From positions 1 through 21,089 of the forward strand of contig CALDFY010000133.1 in assembly GCA_937942115.1 (NCBI GenBank): a stretch of 21,089 bases of DNA, in the 5' to 3' direction. Position numbers and translations under genes: made by a program. Under the pieces are notes generated by a model, which was not told where the DNA came from, did no database searches, and saw only the letters and a program-made list of their open reading frames with translations. This document shows, piece by piece, positions 8,291 to 16,159 of the stretch. Origin of the DNA: an uncultured Anaerolineae bacterium (GTDB lineage: Bacteria; Chloroflexota; Anaerolineae; B4-G1; DUEL01). Each line of letters opens with the position of its first letter. Position 1 is the first letter of the stretch.

Positions 8291-11200
8291 CTATATCCGC
8301 CGGACTCCCAGCCGAAGCGGATGGCCGTCTACCCGCTCCTCCGCCGTCGCCATTCCCGGCTCCGGCTCGCCCGCCCGCAACTCCACGCTCAGTGTCTCCG
8401 CCGCGATGTATTCCCGCCAGGCCCCAATCGCCTGGGCCAGTTCCCCCTCGGCCTGGTAGACCGTCACAATCCGGTCGTCCAGTTCAAAGCCCGCCTCCTT
8501 GCGCAGGTTCTGGACCCGCCGGACCACCTCCCGCGCCAGCCCCTCCGCCCGCAGTTCGGGCGTGAGGACGACGTCCACCGCCACGGTCACCCCGCGCTCC
8601 GAAGCCACCGCCAGGCCCTCTTTCGGCTTCTCCTGGACCAGCACCTCCTCCGGCGCCAGTTCCACCTCCTCCAGGCCATCGGCCTGCGCTACGGTCAGGT
8701 GGACGGGGAGCCCGGCCCGCACCCGCCGGGCGACCGCCATCGGGTCCTGGGCGGCCAGCGCGGCCCGCACCGCCGGGAAGCGCGCGCCGAAACGGGGGCC
8801 CAGCAACTGATTGTTCGGCAGGACCTGATAGGTGACCAAATCGGCCGCATCCGCTACCTGCACTAACTCCTTGACATTCAACTCGTCCTGGATCAGCGCC
8901 CACAACTCTTCCTCCAGTGCCCCGTGGCGCAGACTCTCGGCCTGCGCTACGTAGACCAGCGCGCGGGCCAGCGGCTGGCGGAGTTTGATGTTGGCGCTGT
9001 TGCGCGCCGCATGCCCCACCGAGACAATCTGCCGGGCCAGGTCCATCCGGGCCAGCAGGCCCTCATCCACGGCGGCCGGGTCGGCCTGAGGCCAGAGGGT
9101 GTGGTGGACGCTTTCCGGCGCCTCGTGGCGCAGGCTGTCAGCCTGCGCTACTGACCGGACCAGGTTCTGGTACATCGCCTCCGTCACGAAGGGGATAAAA
9201 GGCGCCAGCACCTTGCAAAGAGTGGTCAGGACCTCGTACAGGGTGGCGTAGGCCGTGTTTTTGTCCTCGTCGTGCTCGCTCTTCCAGAAGCGGCGGCGAC
9301 TCCGGCGGATGTACCAGTTGGTCAGGTCATCCAGGAAGGGCTCCAGGGCCAGTGTCGCTCCGTAGGCGTCGTAGTCGTCCAGCCGCTCCGTCACCTTCGC
9401 CACCACCTGGTGCAGGCGGGCCCGAATCCAGCGGTCCAGGAGATTGTAGCGCAAGTTGAAACCTGCGCTACCCGGCATCCACTCATCCAGCCGCGCGTAG
9501 GTGACGAAGAAGACGTACGCGTTCCAGAGCGGGAGCAGGAACTGCCGCCGGACCTCGTCGGCTTTGCCGTAGCCGAAGAGCAGGTCGGCCTCGGGCTTCT
9601 GGCGGCAGTAGAGCCAGCGCATCACGTCCACGCCCATCCGGTCGGCCGCCTCGTTGAACTCAATCATATTTCCCCAGGACTTGTGCATCTCCCGCCCGTC
9701 CTCACCCAGGAGCGTGGCGTAACCGAAGCAGACCTTGAAGGGCGGCGATTTCTCCAGGACGGTCGCCATCGCCAGCAGGCTGTAGAACCAGTTGCGGAAC
9801 TGGCCGGGGAAAGACTCAGTAATGAAGTCTGCCGGATACCACTGGCGCCAGTACTCCCGGTCGGTACGATAGCGGAGGGTGCTGAAACTGACGATGCCCG
9901 CGTCCAGCCAGGGGTTACCAACGTCGGGGATGCGGGAGACCTCCGCGCCGCACTTCGGGCAGGCGATGCGGACGGCGTCCACCCAGGGTCGGTGAGGCGT
10001 GTGGCCCTCAAAGACGTCCCACCCCGCGACCGCCCGCTCCCGCAGTTCGTGCTCGTCCCCGATGACCTCAAAGTGGCCGCACTCCTTACACTCCCAGATG
10101 GGCAACGCCAGGCCCCAGTACCGCTTCTTGCTGATCATCCAGTCGTGCATGTTGCGCAGCCAGTCCAGTTCCCGCTCCAGGCCGAACTCCGGAATCCAGC
10201 GAATCTGCCGGGTGACGTCCATCATATCGTACCGGAGTTCGTCCATAGAGATGAACCACTCATCCACCAGCCGGAAGACCAGTTCGCTCCCACAGCGCCA
10301 GCAGACAGGGTAGCGGTGGGTGTAGTTATCCACCCGGTAGAGAAGTCCCTTCTCCTGCAGGTTCTCAAGGATACGCCGGGCGCTGCCAACGACCGAAGTC
10401 CCGGTGAGGAAACCGAACCCGTCTACGAAGGTGCCCTCTTCGTCCAGCGGGGCGATCGCGGGCAGGCCATACTGCTTGCCCAGAGCAAAGTCCTCCGCGC
10501 CGCAGCCCGGGGCGATGTGGACAATGCCCGTACCTTCCGCTTCGCCCACCTCATCCCAGAGGATGACCCGATGGGCCTCGGGGCCGCCCGCCGCCCGCTG
10601 GGCCGGCAGTTCGTCAAAGGGACCGTCGTACGTCCAGCCCTCCAGCGCCCGGCCCTTCATCTCCTCCAGCACCTGGTACGGACCCCGAAGGATAGAGAGC
10701 GTCCCTTTGGAGAGATAAAAGACCTCATCGCCCTGGCGGACTTTGACGTAGGTCAGGTCGGGGCCGACGGCGGCGGCGACGTTGCTGGTGAGGGTCCAGG
10801 GCGTGGTCGTCCAGACTAGGAGCGATTCCCCCGGCCGCCCGCGCAGCGGGAAGCGCAGGGTGACGCCCGGATGGGTCAGTTCCTGGTAGCCCTCGGTAAC
10901 AATCTCGTGCTGGCTGATACCGGTGGCGCAGCGGGGGCACCAGGGCATCACGTCTGTCCCCTTGTAAAGCCAGCCCCGCTCCCAGCACCGCTTCAGGAAG
11001 GTCCAGATCATGTAATTGTTCTCGTTGGAGAAGGTGAAATAAGAGCCGCCCAGTTCCGGCAGGCCCAGCCGTCCCACAATCTGCTCCACCGTATCGGTCA
11101 CCGGGCCGTGGGGGCCGGGGACAGTGATGACCTCCTGGGGGTTCTCCATAATCCGGCGGGCCAGGTCGCGCAGGAACTCCGGGTCGTTCCAGTCCATCCA

Positions 11201-11620
11201 GTAGCCCAGGCGGATAGACTGTTCGGTCTGGACGGCGGCGAAGCGGAGGACCCGCTCCTTGCACTTGCGGACGAAACGCTCAATCCCGTAGTTCTCAATG
11301 TCCCGCTTGGAGCGGAAGCCCAGTTCCTTCTCCACCTCCACCTCCACCCAGAGGCCCTGGCAGTCAAAGCCGTTCTGGTAGCGGGTCTGGTAGCCCTTCA
11401 TCGCCCAGAAGCGGTGGTAGAGGTCCTTGTACGTCCGACCCCAGCCGTGGTGGACGCCCATGGGGTTATTGGCCGTGATGGGCCCGTCAATGAACGACCA
11501 GCGAGGGCCGTCCTTGCGGAGTTCCACCAGTTTCTGGAAAGCGCGGGTCCGCTTCCAGAAGTCCAGAATCTCGTGTTCTTGCCGGACGAAGTCCGGTTTA
11601 GAAGGGACAGGCTGGAACAT
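8291..11620 (-). CDS. ileS: Isoleucine--tRNA ligase
   Basis: 1109 residues from ATG 11620, fixed by a strong AAAGGAGG four bases upstream; an in-frame start ten codons earlier lies before this site. It charges tRNA-Ile and edits misactivated valine. Visible are PITANNPMGVHHGWGRT (48-63) in the place of the HIGH motif, the CP1 editing-domain stretch TTTPWTLTSN (about 280), and REMHKSWGN (about 643-651) in the place of KMSKS. Cysteine pairs CPRC (~228), CWRC (~440), CKEC (~510) and CPKC (~553) suggest zinc ribbons. A C-terminal anticodon-binding region precedes a tail beginning ELRAEGLAREVVRRVQNLRKEAGF. The HIGH and KMSKS variants depart from the E. coli form but match, from memory, an IleRS clade including Chloroflexota. 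Palindromic repeats are translated in frame as VAQADSLRH, VAQAESLRH and AGFNLRY. No T-box directly precedes the gene. Confidence 0.95.
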   Translation of the reverse strand: MFQPVPSKPDFVRQEHEILDFWKRTRAFQKLVELRKDGPRWSFIDGPITANNPMGVHHGWGRTYKDLYHRFWAMKGYQTRYQNGFDCQGLWVEVEVEKELGFRSKRDIENYGIERFVRKCKERVLRFAAVQTEQSIRLGYWMDWNDPEFLRDLARRIMENPQEVITVPGPHGPVTDTVEQIVGRLGLPELGGSYFTFSNENNYMIWTFLKRCWERGWLYKGTDVMPWCPRCATGISQHEIVTEGYQELTHPGVTLRFPLRGRPGESLLVWTTTPWTLTSNVAAAVGPDLTYVKVRQGDEVFYLSKGTLSILRGPYQVLEEMKGRALEGWTYDGPFDELPAQRAAGGPEAHRVILWDEVGEAEGTGIVHIAPGCGAEDFALGKQYGLPAIAPLDEEGTFVDGFGFLTGTSVVGSARRILENLQEKGLLYRVDNYTHRYPVCWRCGSELVFRLVDEWFISMDELRYDMMDVTRQIRWIPEFGLERELDWLRNMHDWMISKKRYWGLALPIWECKECGHFEVIGDEHELRERAVAGWDVFEGHTPHRPWVDAVRIACPKCGAEVSRIPDVGNPWLDAGIVSFSTLRYRTDREYWRQWYPADFITESFPGQFRNWFYSLLAMATVLEKSPPFKVCFGYATLLGEDGREMHKSWGNMIEFNEAADRMGVDVMRWLYCRQKPEADLLFGYGKADEVRRQFLLPLWNAYVFFVTYARLDEWMPGSAGFNLRYNLLDRWIRARLHQVVAKVTERLDDYDAYGATLALEPFLDDLTNWYIRRSRRRFWKSEHDEDKNTAYATLYEVLTTLCKVLAPFIPFVTEAMYQNLVRSVAQADSLRHEAPESVHHTLWPQADPAAVDEGLLARMDLARQIVSVGHAARNSANIKLRQPLARALVYVAQAESLRHGALEEELWALIQDELNVKELVQVADAADLVTYQVLPNNQLLGPRFGARFPAVRAALAAQDPMAVARRVRAGLPVHLTVAQADGLEEVELAPEEVLVQEKPKEGLAVASERGVTVAVDVVLTPELRAEGLAREVVRRVQNLRKEAGFELDDRIVTVYQAEGELAQAIGAWREYIAAETLSVELRAGEPEPGMATAEERVDGHPLRLGVRRI
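8672..8692. repeat. Degenerate copy of the GTAGCGCAGG palindrome in ileS
   Basis: GGCCTGCGCTAC at 8681-8692 matches one arm of the element. The other arm survives only as CAGGCC at 8673. It is read on the minus strand as VAQADGLEE, close to the peptides encoded by the better copies. Confidence 0.45.
8924..8950. repeat. Palindromic repeat copy in ileS
   Basis: 27-bp imperfect palindrome with arms GTGGCGCAGACT and GGCCTGCGCTAC. It is read on the minus strand in the ileS frame as VAQAESLRH. Confidence 0.7.
9125..9151. repeat. Palindromic repeat copy in ileS
   Basis: 27-bp near-perfect palindrome with arms GTGGCGCAGGCTG and CAGCCTGCGCTAC. It is read in the ileS frame as VAQADSLRH. It shares arm sequence with the copies at 8924, 9446 and 16307. 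Confidence 0.75.
9446..9471. repeat. Palindromic repeat copy in ileS, different reading frame
   Basis: 26-bp palindrome with outer arms GTAGCGCA and TGCGCTAC and a diverged centre. It is read in the ileS frame as SAGFNLRY, one base out of phase from the VAQAxSLRH copies. The DNA is therefore what recurs, not a conserved peptide. Confidence 0.7.
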
Positions 11621-11649
11621 ATGACCTCCTTTCGTGCGAGAGATGATCA

Positions 11650-11678
11650 TTGCCGTTCAGGTTTTCCTATGGTATAAT
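11650..11678 (+). promoter_or_regulatory. Sigma-70-type promoter of the MNT/HEPN pair
   Basis: TTGCCG at 11650-11655, a 17-base spacer, and a perfect TATAAT at 11673-11678. Transcription should start near 11685, directly at the GGAGGGAG ribosome site (11686-11693), giving a leader of only about 15 bases. Confidence 0.75.
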
Positions 11679-11699
11679 TCTTTCCGGAGGGAGATGGTG

Positions 11700-12047
11700 A
11701 TGAACAGGGTAATGGAGCACGTCATTCAGCCCATCGTACGCCGGATTATTGAAGGCTACCACCCCCAAAAGATTGTGCTGTTCGGCTCTCTGGCCTGGGG
11801 GGAGCCGGACGAAGATAGCGATATAGACCTTCTCATCATCAAGGAGACCGACGAACCCCCTCTGGAACGACGCGTCCGCGTACGTCGGCTCGTTTCCGAC
11901 GTTCAGCGCCCTATTCCCTTCTCCCCTCTGGTTCTGACTCCCCAGGAGTTAGCCGACCGGCTGGGCATGGGAGACCCGTTCTATCAGGAAATCCTCCGGC
12001 GAGGGCTTGTGCTATATGAGAAAAACGAACTCCCTCTTGCCTCATGA
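11700..12047 (+). CDS. MNT-type nucleotidyltransferase (MntA-like antitoxin candidate)
   Basis: 115 residues from ATG 11700, chosen because GGAGG ends nine bases upstream; the ATG at 11694 is too close to it. The minimal nucleotidyltransferase signature GSX10DXD is intact: FGS (28-30) followed by LAWGEPDEDSDIDLLI, with Asp41 and Asp43 as metal ligands. The size and signature fit the small MNT family. Members paired with HEPN proteins can act as antitoxins that AMPylate the partner, as shown for some MntA/HepT pairs; that activity here is inferred. The next gene encodes a HEPN protein and overlaps this one by 32 bases, so the two are surely co-translated. The pair has its own promoter and lies between ileS and a glycosyltransferase, both on the other strand, consistent with arrival as a module. 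Confidence 0.85.
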   Translation: MNRVMEHVIQPIVRRIIEGYHPQKIVLFGSLAWGEPDEDSDIDLLIIKETDEPPLERRVRVRRLVSDVQRPIPFSPLVLTPQELADRLGMGDPFYQEILRRGLVLYEKNELPLAS

Positions 12048-12423
12048 CTGGTTTGCCCAGGGCGATCTGGATTTGAAGGCGGCGGACATCCTCCTTGCCC
12101 AGGGCGGGCCTTTGCCTGTGGTCGCCTTTCACATCCAGCAGGCTGTAGAGAAATACCTGAAAGGATTTCTGCTATCCACCGGTTGGGCTTTAAGGCGCGT
12201 TCACGACCTTGAACTGCTCCTTCAGGAAGCCATTGCCCGGGACGGCGACTTCGCCCCGTTTTTACCTTTCTGCCAGCGGGCCACAGAGTACTACATTGAG
12301 ACGCGCTATCCTCTGGGTATCCAGAGCCCTCTTCAGGAAGCGGCACTGAAGAAGGACCTGGATACAGCCAGAGAGTTGGCGTCTCTCATTCGCCGCAAAG
12401 TGCTGGCGGGTAGTACGAGATGA
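12016..12423 (+). CDS. HEPN domain protein (partner of the MNT nucleotidyltransferase)
   Basis: 135 residues from ATG 12016, with GAGGG at 12001-12005 inside the end of the preceding gene; an in-frame TTG at 12007 is less likely. It is an all-alpha protein with the HEPN landmarks DWFAQGDLDLKAADILL (11-27), FHIQQAVEKYLKGFLL (38-53), HDLELLL (63-69) and YYIETRYP (92-99). This pattern is the PF05168-like HEPN group rather than HepT/DUF86. The RX4-6H ribonuclease motif of toxic HEPN proteins is not obvious: His63 is preceded at once by Arg60 and Arg61 with no arginine at the right distance. Toxin activity is therefore uncertain, and the pair may have another nucleotide-linked role. Its 3' end overlaps the convergent glycosyltransferase gene by 38 bases. 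Confidence 0.85.
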   Translation: MRKTNSLLPHDWFAQGDLDLKAADILLAQGGPLPVVAFHIQQAVEKYLKGFLLSTGWALRRVHDLELLLQEAIARDGDFAPFLPFCQRATEYYIETRYPLGIQSPLQEAALKKDLDTARELASLIRRKVLAGSTR

Positions 12424-14968
12424 CCTGGATTGCAAAGTAACGGCGAAAGGACAGGTGACATTTGGCCGTTGCCAGGGAGGTTGTCCGTGAAAGCCAGGGT
12501 GGTTGATGTCCCACCCTCACCGTCCCCAACAGAATTCGGCGGTTCGGGGGGTCGGCGCCGTCGCCGGAGACGGGGAGCCGCTCCCCGGTGTCCCAGCGGT
12601 ACATCCCCACCTCCAGGAGATACTCCCCGGCAGGGGTATCCGCCGGGAGGACCAGTTCGTAGCGGTCCCGCATGAGGCGGCCCGGAAGCCACAACGAGGT
12701 CGGGCAGCCACCACGCAGGGGCTCATGGTCGTCCTGCGCCCAGACCGGGTTGCCCGTGGCCGGGTTGTGGGCCGTCCCCACCAGGTGGGTGAAGACGACA
12801 TAGTTCTCCCCCACCGGCCCGTCGGCCTGCCAGTAGAGGTCCAGCAGGAGACGGTCCCCCGGACGGGCGGCCGCCCCCGGCAGAAGGGCCCCCTTCCCCC
12901 AGACCCCCCGGTCCCGATACAGCCCGTACCCGGCCAGCCGGACCCCCTCCCCCAGCCGCGCCGTCATCGGGTGGGGAATCTCCCCTGGGGAGGGCTCCGG
13001 TTGGGTATGGGTGACCCGTACTTCCCCAAAAGCGACCGTCGCCCCCTCCGGCGCGCGCAGTTCAAAGTGATACCGTCCGGCCGGCATACAGGCCGTCACC
13101 GGAAACTCCAGCAACTGGTAGATGACCCGCTCAGAGGGACAGATGGCCAGCAGGTCTACGTAGGATGCTTCTGACGGCCCCACCAGCGTCACTCCCGGCA
13201 GAGACGATCGCGTGAGCCAATACCGGCGGCAATCCTCTCCGCTGAACCCCTCCGGGACTATGGGCGGGCCGGCCCGCAGGTAGAGCCCCAGCCGCAGCGG
13301 GTCTCCGGGCCGAACCTCCCGGACGGGCAGGTCGTACCCCAGCACCTCCAGCCCGGCAACGGGCGCGGCATAGAGAGGGTATTGAGGACGGGCGCCATCG
13401 GCGGTCACCTCCTCCCCGGCGGGCCCGAAGAGGGAGAGGCGGTTGTAACCGAACTCCAGCGTCAGCAGCAAAGCGTACCGTTCGGAGAGCCACGCTTTCG
13501 CTGTTCCCTGGGGGTCCTGCAGATGCCGATCCACCTCCGCCAGCCAGATGCGGCGATGCATCCCGGCGATCGGCGCCAATTCTACTTCGGCCCCGGACGC
13601 ATCCAGCACCGGCGACTTCTGAGGGATCAGATAGACGGGCGGGCGGTCGGCGGGGGCCGGCGCCCGGTCGTAGGAGTAGAGAAAGAGCGGGTAGCGGTCG
13701 CCGGAGACCAGGACGACGGCGTCCCCCGGCCGGGCCTGGGCCCAGACCGCCCGCACCATACTCTGCAGGTCGTCCCGCAGGCGGCGGTCGGCGTAGTGGC
13801 CGGGGAGGGCCCAGAGCATCAGGGAGAGGACGAAGGCGACCCTCACCCCCACCCCTGACCCAACGGGCCGGGGGTGGGGGTGAGGGCTCACCGCCCATCC
13901 CAACCAGGCATAGAAAAGGGGCGCGAAAGAGAGAAAATAGCGCGCCTCCACTCGCGGCGTGTAGAAGAGCATCCGGGGCTGGGTGACCAGCCAGACCATT
14001 AGCGGCGGGAGCAGCACCCCCAGGACCAACAGCCAGAGTTTGTCGGCCGCCTGGCGCAGAGTGCCCGAGCGACGGGCCCGGAGGAGCCGGACCGCCGTCC
14101 CCCACAGAAGCACCGCCCCCACTGCCACAACTGCCCACAGGTAACGCTCCACGAAGGTGGAGATGCCCAGGGTCAGCAGGACACCGTCCAGCAGGAAGAC
14201 GAACCCGGGCGACACCGGCTCCTGCACCACCGACCAGGAGCGCATGCGGGGCAGGGCCAGGGCCAGCCAGGGAGCCCAGAGGGCCAGCGCCGCGCCCTGC
14301 ATGATGAGCCACCGTCGCCACAGGGCCCACCGGTCCGTCCGGCGCAAGCCAATGATGAAAACGTACAGGTTCTGAATCGCCAGCAGCAGGGCCGAGAAGT
14401 AAATCGTATAGAGAGCCGCGACCGTTGCCCCCACCCAGGCAGTCTCTGACCGCAAAGAGCGCAAGAGTTCCTCACCCTTTCCCCGGCCCTTCGGGCCGCC
14501 CCCTCTGGCAAAGCCGCTGGGGGAGGGGTGAGGACGATCCAGCAGGAAGTAGAACGAAAGGGTTGCGGCCAGCGCGGCCAGGGCATACATCCGCATCTCC
14601 TGCGACCACCAGATGTGGAAGCGGGAGAGGGCCAGCAACCAGAGCGCGGCCGCGCCGGCCCCCCGTCCCCCCAACCGATGCCCCAGCGGGGCCATCGCGG
14701 CCACCGTCAGCATGCCCACCATGACCGTCAGGTAGCGGGCCGCGAACTCGCTCTCCCCCGCCAGCCGCACCCAGGGCCAGAGCAGCCAGAAGTAGAGGGG
14801 CGGATGGACGTCCCCCGCCGTCCAGAGCGTCGTCTCCGCGAAACTGTGCCGGACGGCCCAGACCGCCAGCCCCTCATCCCACCAGATGTTCTGGTCGCCC
14901 AGGCGGTACACCCGAAGGGCAAAAGCCGCCAGCAGGCCCACAACCAGGAGCAGGAGATAGCGTTTCAT
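12386..14968 (-). CDS. GT39-type membrane glycosyltransferase with C-terminal beta-sandwich domains
   Basis: About 860 residues from ATG 14968 (GAGG six bases upstream); an in-frame GTG at 14980 lies inside the flanking 7-bp repeat. A signal-anchor helix is followed by NIWWDEGLAVW (27-37) and DVHPPLYFWLL (53-63), the acidic and HPPLY motifs of the PMT/ArnT class. RFHIWWSQEMRMYALAAL and about ten helices follow, then a long exported part with LYWQADGPVGENYVVFTHLVG and a W-x-PGRLMRDRYELVLP module, shared in style with the glycosyltransferases at 300-7206. It is a separate transcription unit and not a close paralogue of those. Two GC-rich palindromes are translated within it, between helices. 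The last ~35 residues (after GTVRVG) look unlike the rest and overlap the HEPN gene, so the original stop may have been lost. The sugar and acceptor are unknown. Confidence 0.85.
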   Translation of the reverse strand: MKRYLLLLVVGLLAAFALRVYRLGDQNIWWDEGLAVWAVRHSFAETTLWTAGDVHPPLYFWLLWPWVRLAGESEFAARYLTVMVGMLTVAAMAPLGHRLGGRGAGAAALWLLALSRFHIWWSQEMRMYALAALAATLSFYFLLDRPHPSPSGFARGGGPKGRGKGEELLRSLRSETAWVGATVAALYTIYFSALLLAIQNLYVFIIGLRRTDRWALWRRWLIMQGAALALWAPWLALALPRMRSWSVVQEPVSPGFVFLLDGVLLTLGISTFVERYLWAVVAVGAVLLWGTAVRLLRARRSGTLRQAADKLWLLVLGVLLPPLMVWLVTQPRMLFYTPRVEARYFLSFAPLFYAWLGWAVSPHPHPRPVGSGVGVRVAFVLSLMLWALPGHYADRRLRDDLQSMVRAVWAQARPGDAVVLVSGDRYPLFLYSYDRAPAPADRPPVYLIPQKSPVLDASGAEVELAPIAGMHRRIWLAEVDRHLQDPQGTAKAWLSERYALLLTLEFGYNRLSLFGPAGEEVTADGARPQYPLYAAPVAGLEVLGYDLPVREVRPGDPLRLGLYLRAGPPIVPEGFSGEDCRRYWLTRSSLPGVTLVGPSEASYVDLLAICPSERVIYQLLEFPVTACMPAGRYHFELRAPEGATVAFGEVRVTHTQPEPSPGEIPHPMTARLGEGVRLAGYGLYRDRGVWGKGALLPGAAARPGDRLLLDLYWQADGPVGENYVVFTHLVGTAHNPATGNPVWAQDDHEPLRGGCPTSLWLPGRLMRDRYELVLPADTPAGEYLLEVGMYRWDTGERLPVSGDGADPPNRRILLGTVRVGHQPPWLSRTTSLATAKCHLSFRRYFAIQVISYYPPALCGE
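13840..13886. repeat. 16-bp perfect inverted repeat of C/G tracts inside the glycosyltransferase gene
   Basis: CCCTCACCCCCACCCC at 13840-13855 is repeated as its exact complement at 13871-13886, with a 15-base loop. On the minus strand it encodes SPHPHPRPVGSGVGVRV in a loop between membrane helices, a low-complexity insert unlike the surrounding protein. Confidence 0.75.
14470..14533. repeat. Second GC-rich palindromic insert in the glycosyltransferase gene
   Basis: Outer arms CCTCACCC (14470) and GGGTGAGG (ending 14533) enclose a CGGCCCTTCGGGCCG hairpin at 14484-14498. It encodes the Gly/Pro-rich stretch HPSPSGFARGGGPKGRGKGEE between two helices. The outer arms resemble those of the palindrome at 13840. 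Confidence 0.6.
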
Positions 14969-14970
14969 CT

Positions 14971-15033
14971 CACGCCTCACGTTTCACGCTTCACGTTTCA
15001 CGTTTCACGCTTCACGCTTCACGCTTCACGCAT
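14971..15033. repeat. Tandem array of 9 CACGYYT heptads
   Basis: Nine 7-bp units start at 14971, 14978, 14985, 14992, 14999, 15006, 15013, 15020 and 15027. They are CACGCCT, CACGTTT or CACGCTT, and the last is CACGCAT. The array lies at once upstream of the minus-strand glycosyltransferase start and just before the ilvE promoter. A sister array is at 16506. Confidence 0.9.
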
Positions 15034-15037
15034 TCCG

Positions 15038-15066
15038 TTTGCACACCCGCCATTCTGGTCTATAAT
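15038..15066 (+). promoter_or_regulatory. Promoter of ilvE
   Basis: TATAAT at 15061-15066 with TTTGCA (15038, 17-base spacer) or TTGCAC (15039, 16-base spacer) as the -35. The 7-bp array ends four bases upstream. AGGAGGT at 15092-15098 precedes the start codon. Confidence 0.65.
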
Positions 15067-15103
15067 CCCATTGCCGGCCAGAAATCCCCTCAGGAGGTCA
15101 GGT

Positions 15104-16156
15104 ATGCTGCGGCCTTTTGACCCCGCGTTGCCCCTCCCGCCCCAGGAGGCGGGATGGGATGAGAATCTGCGTTTTGCCTACACCGAGATAGACGCGTTCT
15201 GGCTGACCCGCTGGACGGCCGAGACCGGCTGGGAGCCGGGCCGCCTGTACGAGCACCGGGGAGCCGCTCTGGAACTCTCCCCCGGCGCGAACATCCTCTA
15301 CTACGGCCAGGGCGTCTTTGAGGGATTGAAGGCCCGCCGGACCCGGGCCGGGAAAATCGTCCTCTTCCGCCCACTGGATAACGCCCGCCGCCTGCGGGCC
15401 TCGGCCGCCCGCCTGGCGATGGAGCCGCCCCCGGTAGACCTGTTTCTGGAAGCCGTGACCGCCGTCGTTCGGGCCAACGCCCGCTGGGTCCCCGCGCCGG
15501 AGAAGGGCAGTTTCTATCTCCGCCCGGTGCTCATCGGCACCGAACCGGTGCTGGGCGTCCGGCCTTCGCAGGAGTATCTCTTTTACGTCTTCGGCTGTCC
15601 GGTGGGGCCGTATATGGGCGGGGACCGGCTCATCGTCCTCTCCGGCGTCCACCGCGCCGCCCCCTACGGCACCGGTGCGGCAAAGGCGGCCGGGAACTAC
15701 GCCGGATGCCTTCGGCCCCAGCGGGTCGCCAAAGAACTGGGCTACGTGGACGCCCTCTACCTGGATGCCCGGGAGGACCGGTACATTGAAGAATTGACCG
15801 GCGCCAACTTCTTCGCCATTTTAAGGGACGGCACCCTGGTTACCCCGGCGCTGGGCTCCATCCTGCCCGGCGTCACCCGGGATTCCATTCTCACCATCGC
15901 CCGCGAAGTTTTCGGCTGGATCGCCGTAGAACGGAAACTCTCTATAGACGAAGTCCTCAGCGACGCCGTGGAGGCCTTCTACGTGGGCACCGCCGCCGTC
16001 CTCGCCCCAGTCACCGTCATCCGCTACCGGGGAGCAGACCACCCCATCGGTGATGGTCAACCCGGCCCCCGGGCGAAGATGCTCCGTCAGGCGTTAGACG
16101 AAATCCAACTGCAGGAGCGGCCCGACCCCTGGGGCTGGGTCGTGGAGGTGGCCTGA
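15104..16156 (+). CDS. ilvE: Branched-chain-amino-acid aminotransferase
   Basis: 350 residues from ATG 15104, set by AGGAGGT five bases upstream; the open frame continues further upstream only as an antisense shadow of the glycosyltransferase. It is a fold-type IV PLP enzyme that interconverts Ile, Leu and Val with their 2-keto acids, using glutamate, in the cytoplasm. The PLP lysine should be Lys194 in GTGAAKAAGNYAG (189-201). Also visible are NILYYGQGVFEGLKARR (63-79), FYLRPVLIG (137-145), the phosphate-binding region ELTGANFF (230-237) and a GSILPGVTRDSIL stretch. The length and GAAKAAGNYAG form fit the eukaryote-like BCAT subgroup rather than the shorter E. coli type. It is monocistronic with its own promoter. 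Its 3' end shares a terminator with a T-box leader coming from the opposite strand. Confidence 0.94.
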   Translation: MLRPFDPALPLPPQEAGWDENLRFAYTEIDAFWLTRWTAETGWEPGRLYEHRGAALELSPGANILYYGQGVFEGLKARRTRAGKIVLFRPLDNARRLRASAARLAMEPPPVDLFLEAVTAVVRANARWVPAPEKGSFYLRPVLIGTEPVLGVRPSQEYLFYVFGCPVGPYMGGDRLIVLSGVHRAAPYGTGAAKAAGNYAGCLRPQRVAKELGYVDALYLDAREDRYIEELTGANFFAILRDGTLVTPALGSILPGVTRDSILTIAREVFGWIAVERKLSIDEVLSDAVEAFYVGTAAVLAPVTVIRYRGADHPIGDGQPGPRAKMLRQALDEIQLQERPDPWGWVVEVA

Positions 16157-16159
16157 AGC

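Noticed and set aside
9272..10819. 515-residue open frame on the plus strand within ileS
   Set aside because: Mirror of the ileS reading frame with no domain and no ribosome site. The minus-strand IleRS motifs are unambiguous.
14971..15033. CRISPR-like array
   Set aside because: Units are 7 bases with no spacers. It is a simple tandem repeat.
14528..15103. N-terminal extension of ilvE
   Set aside because: It runs antisense to the glycosyltransferase and translates the 7-bp array as repeated HVSRFT-like peptide. The strong ribosome site and promoter point to ATG 15104.
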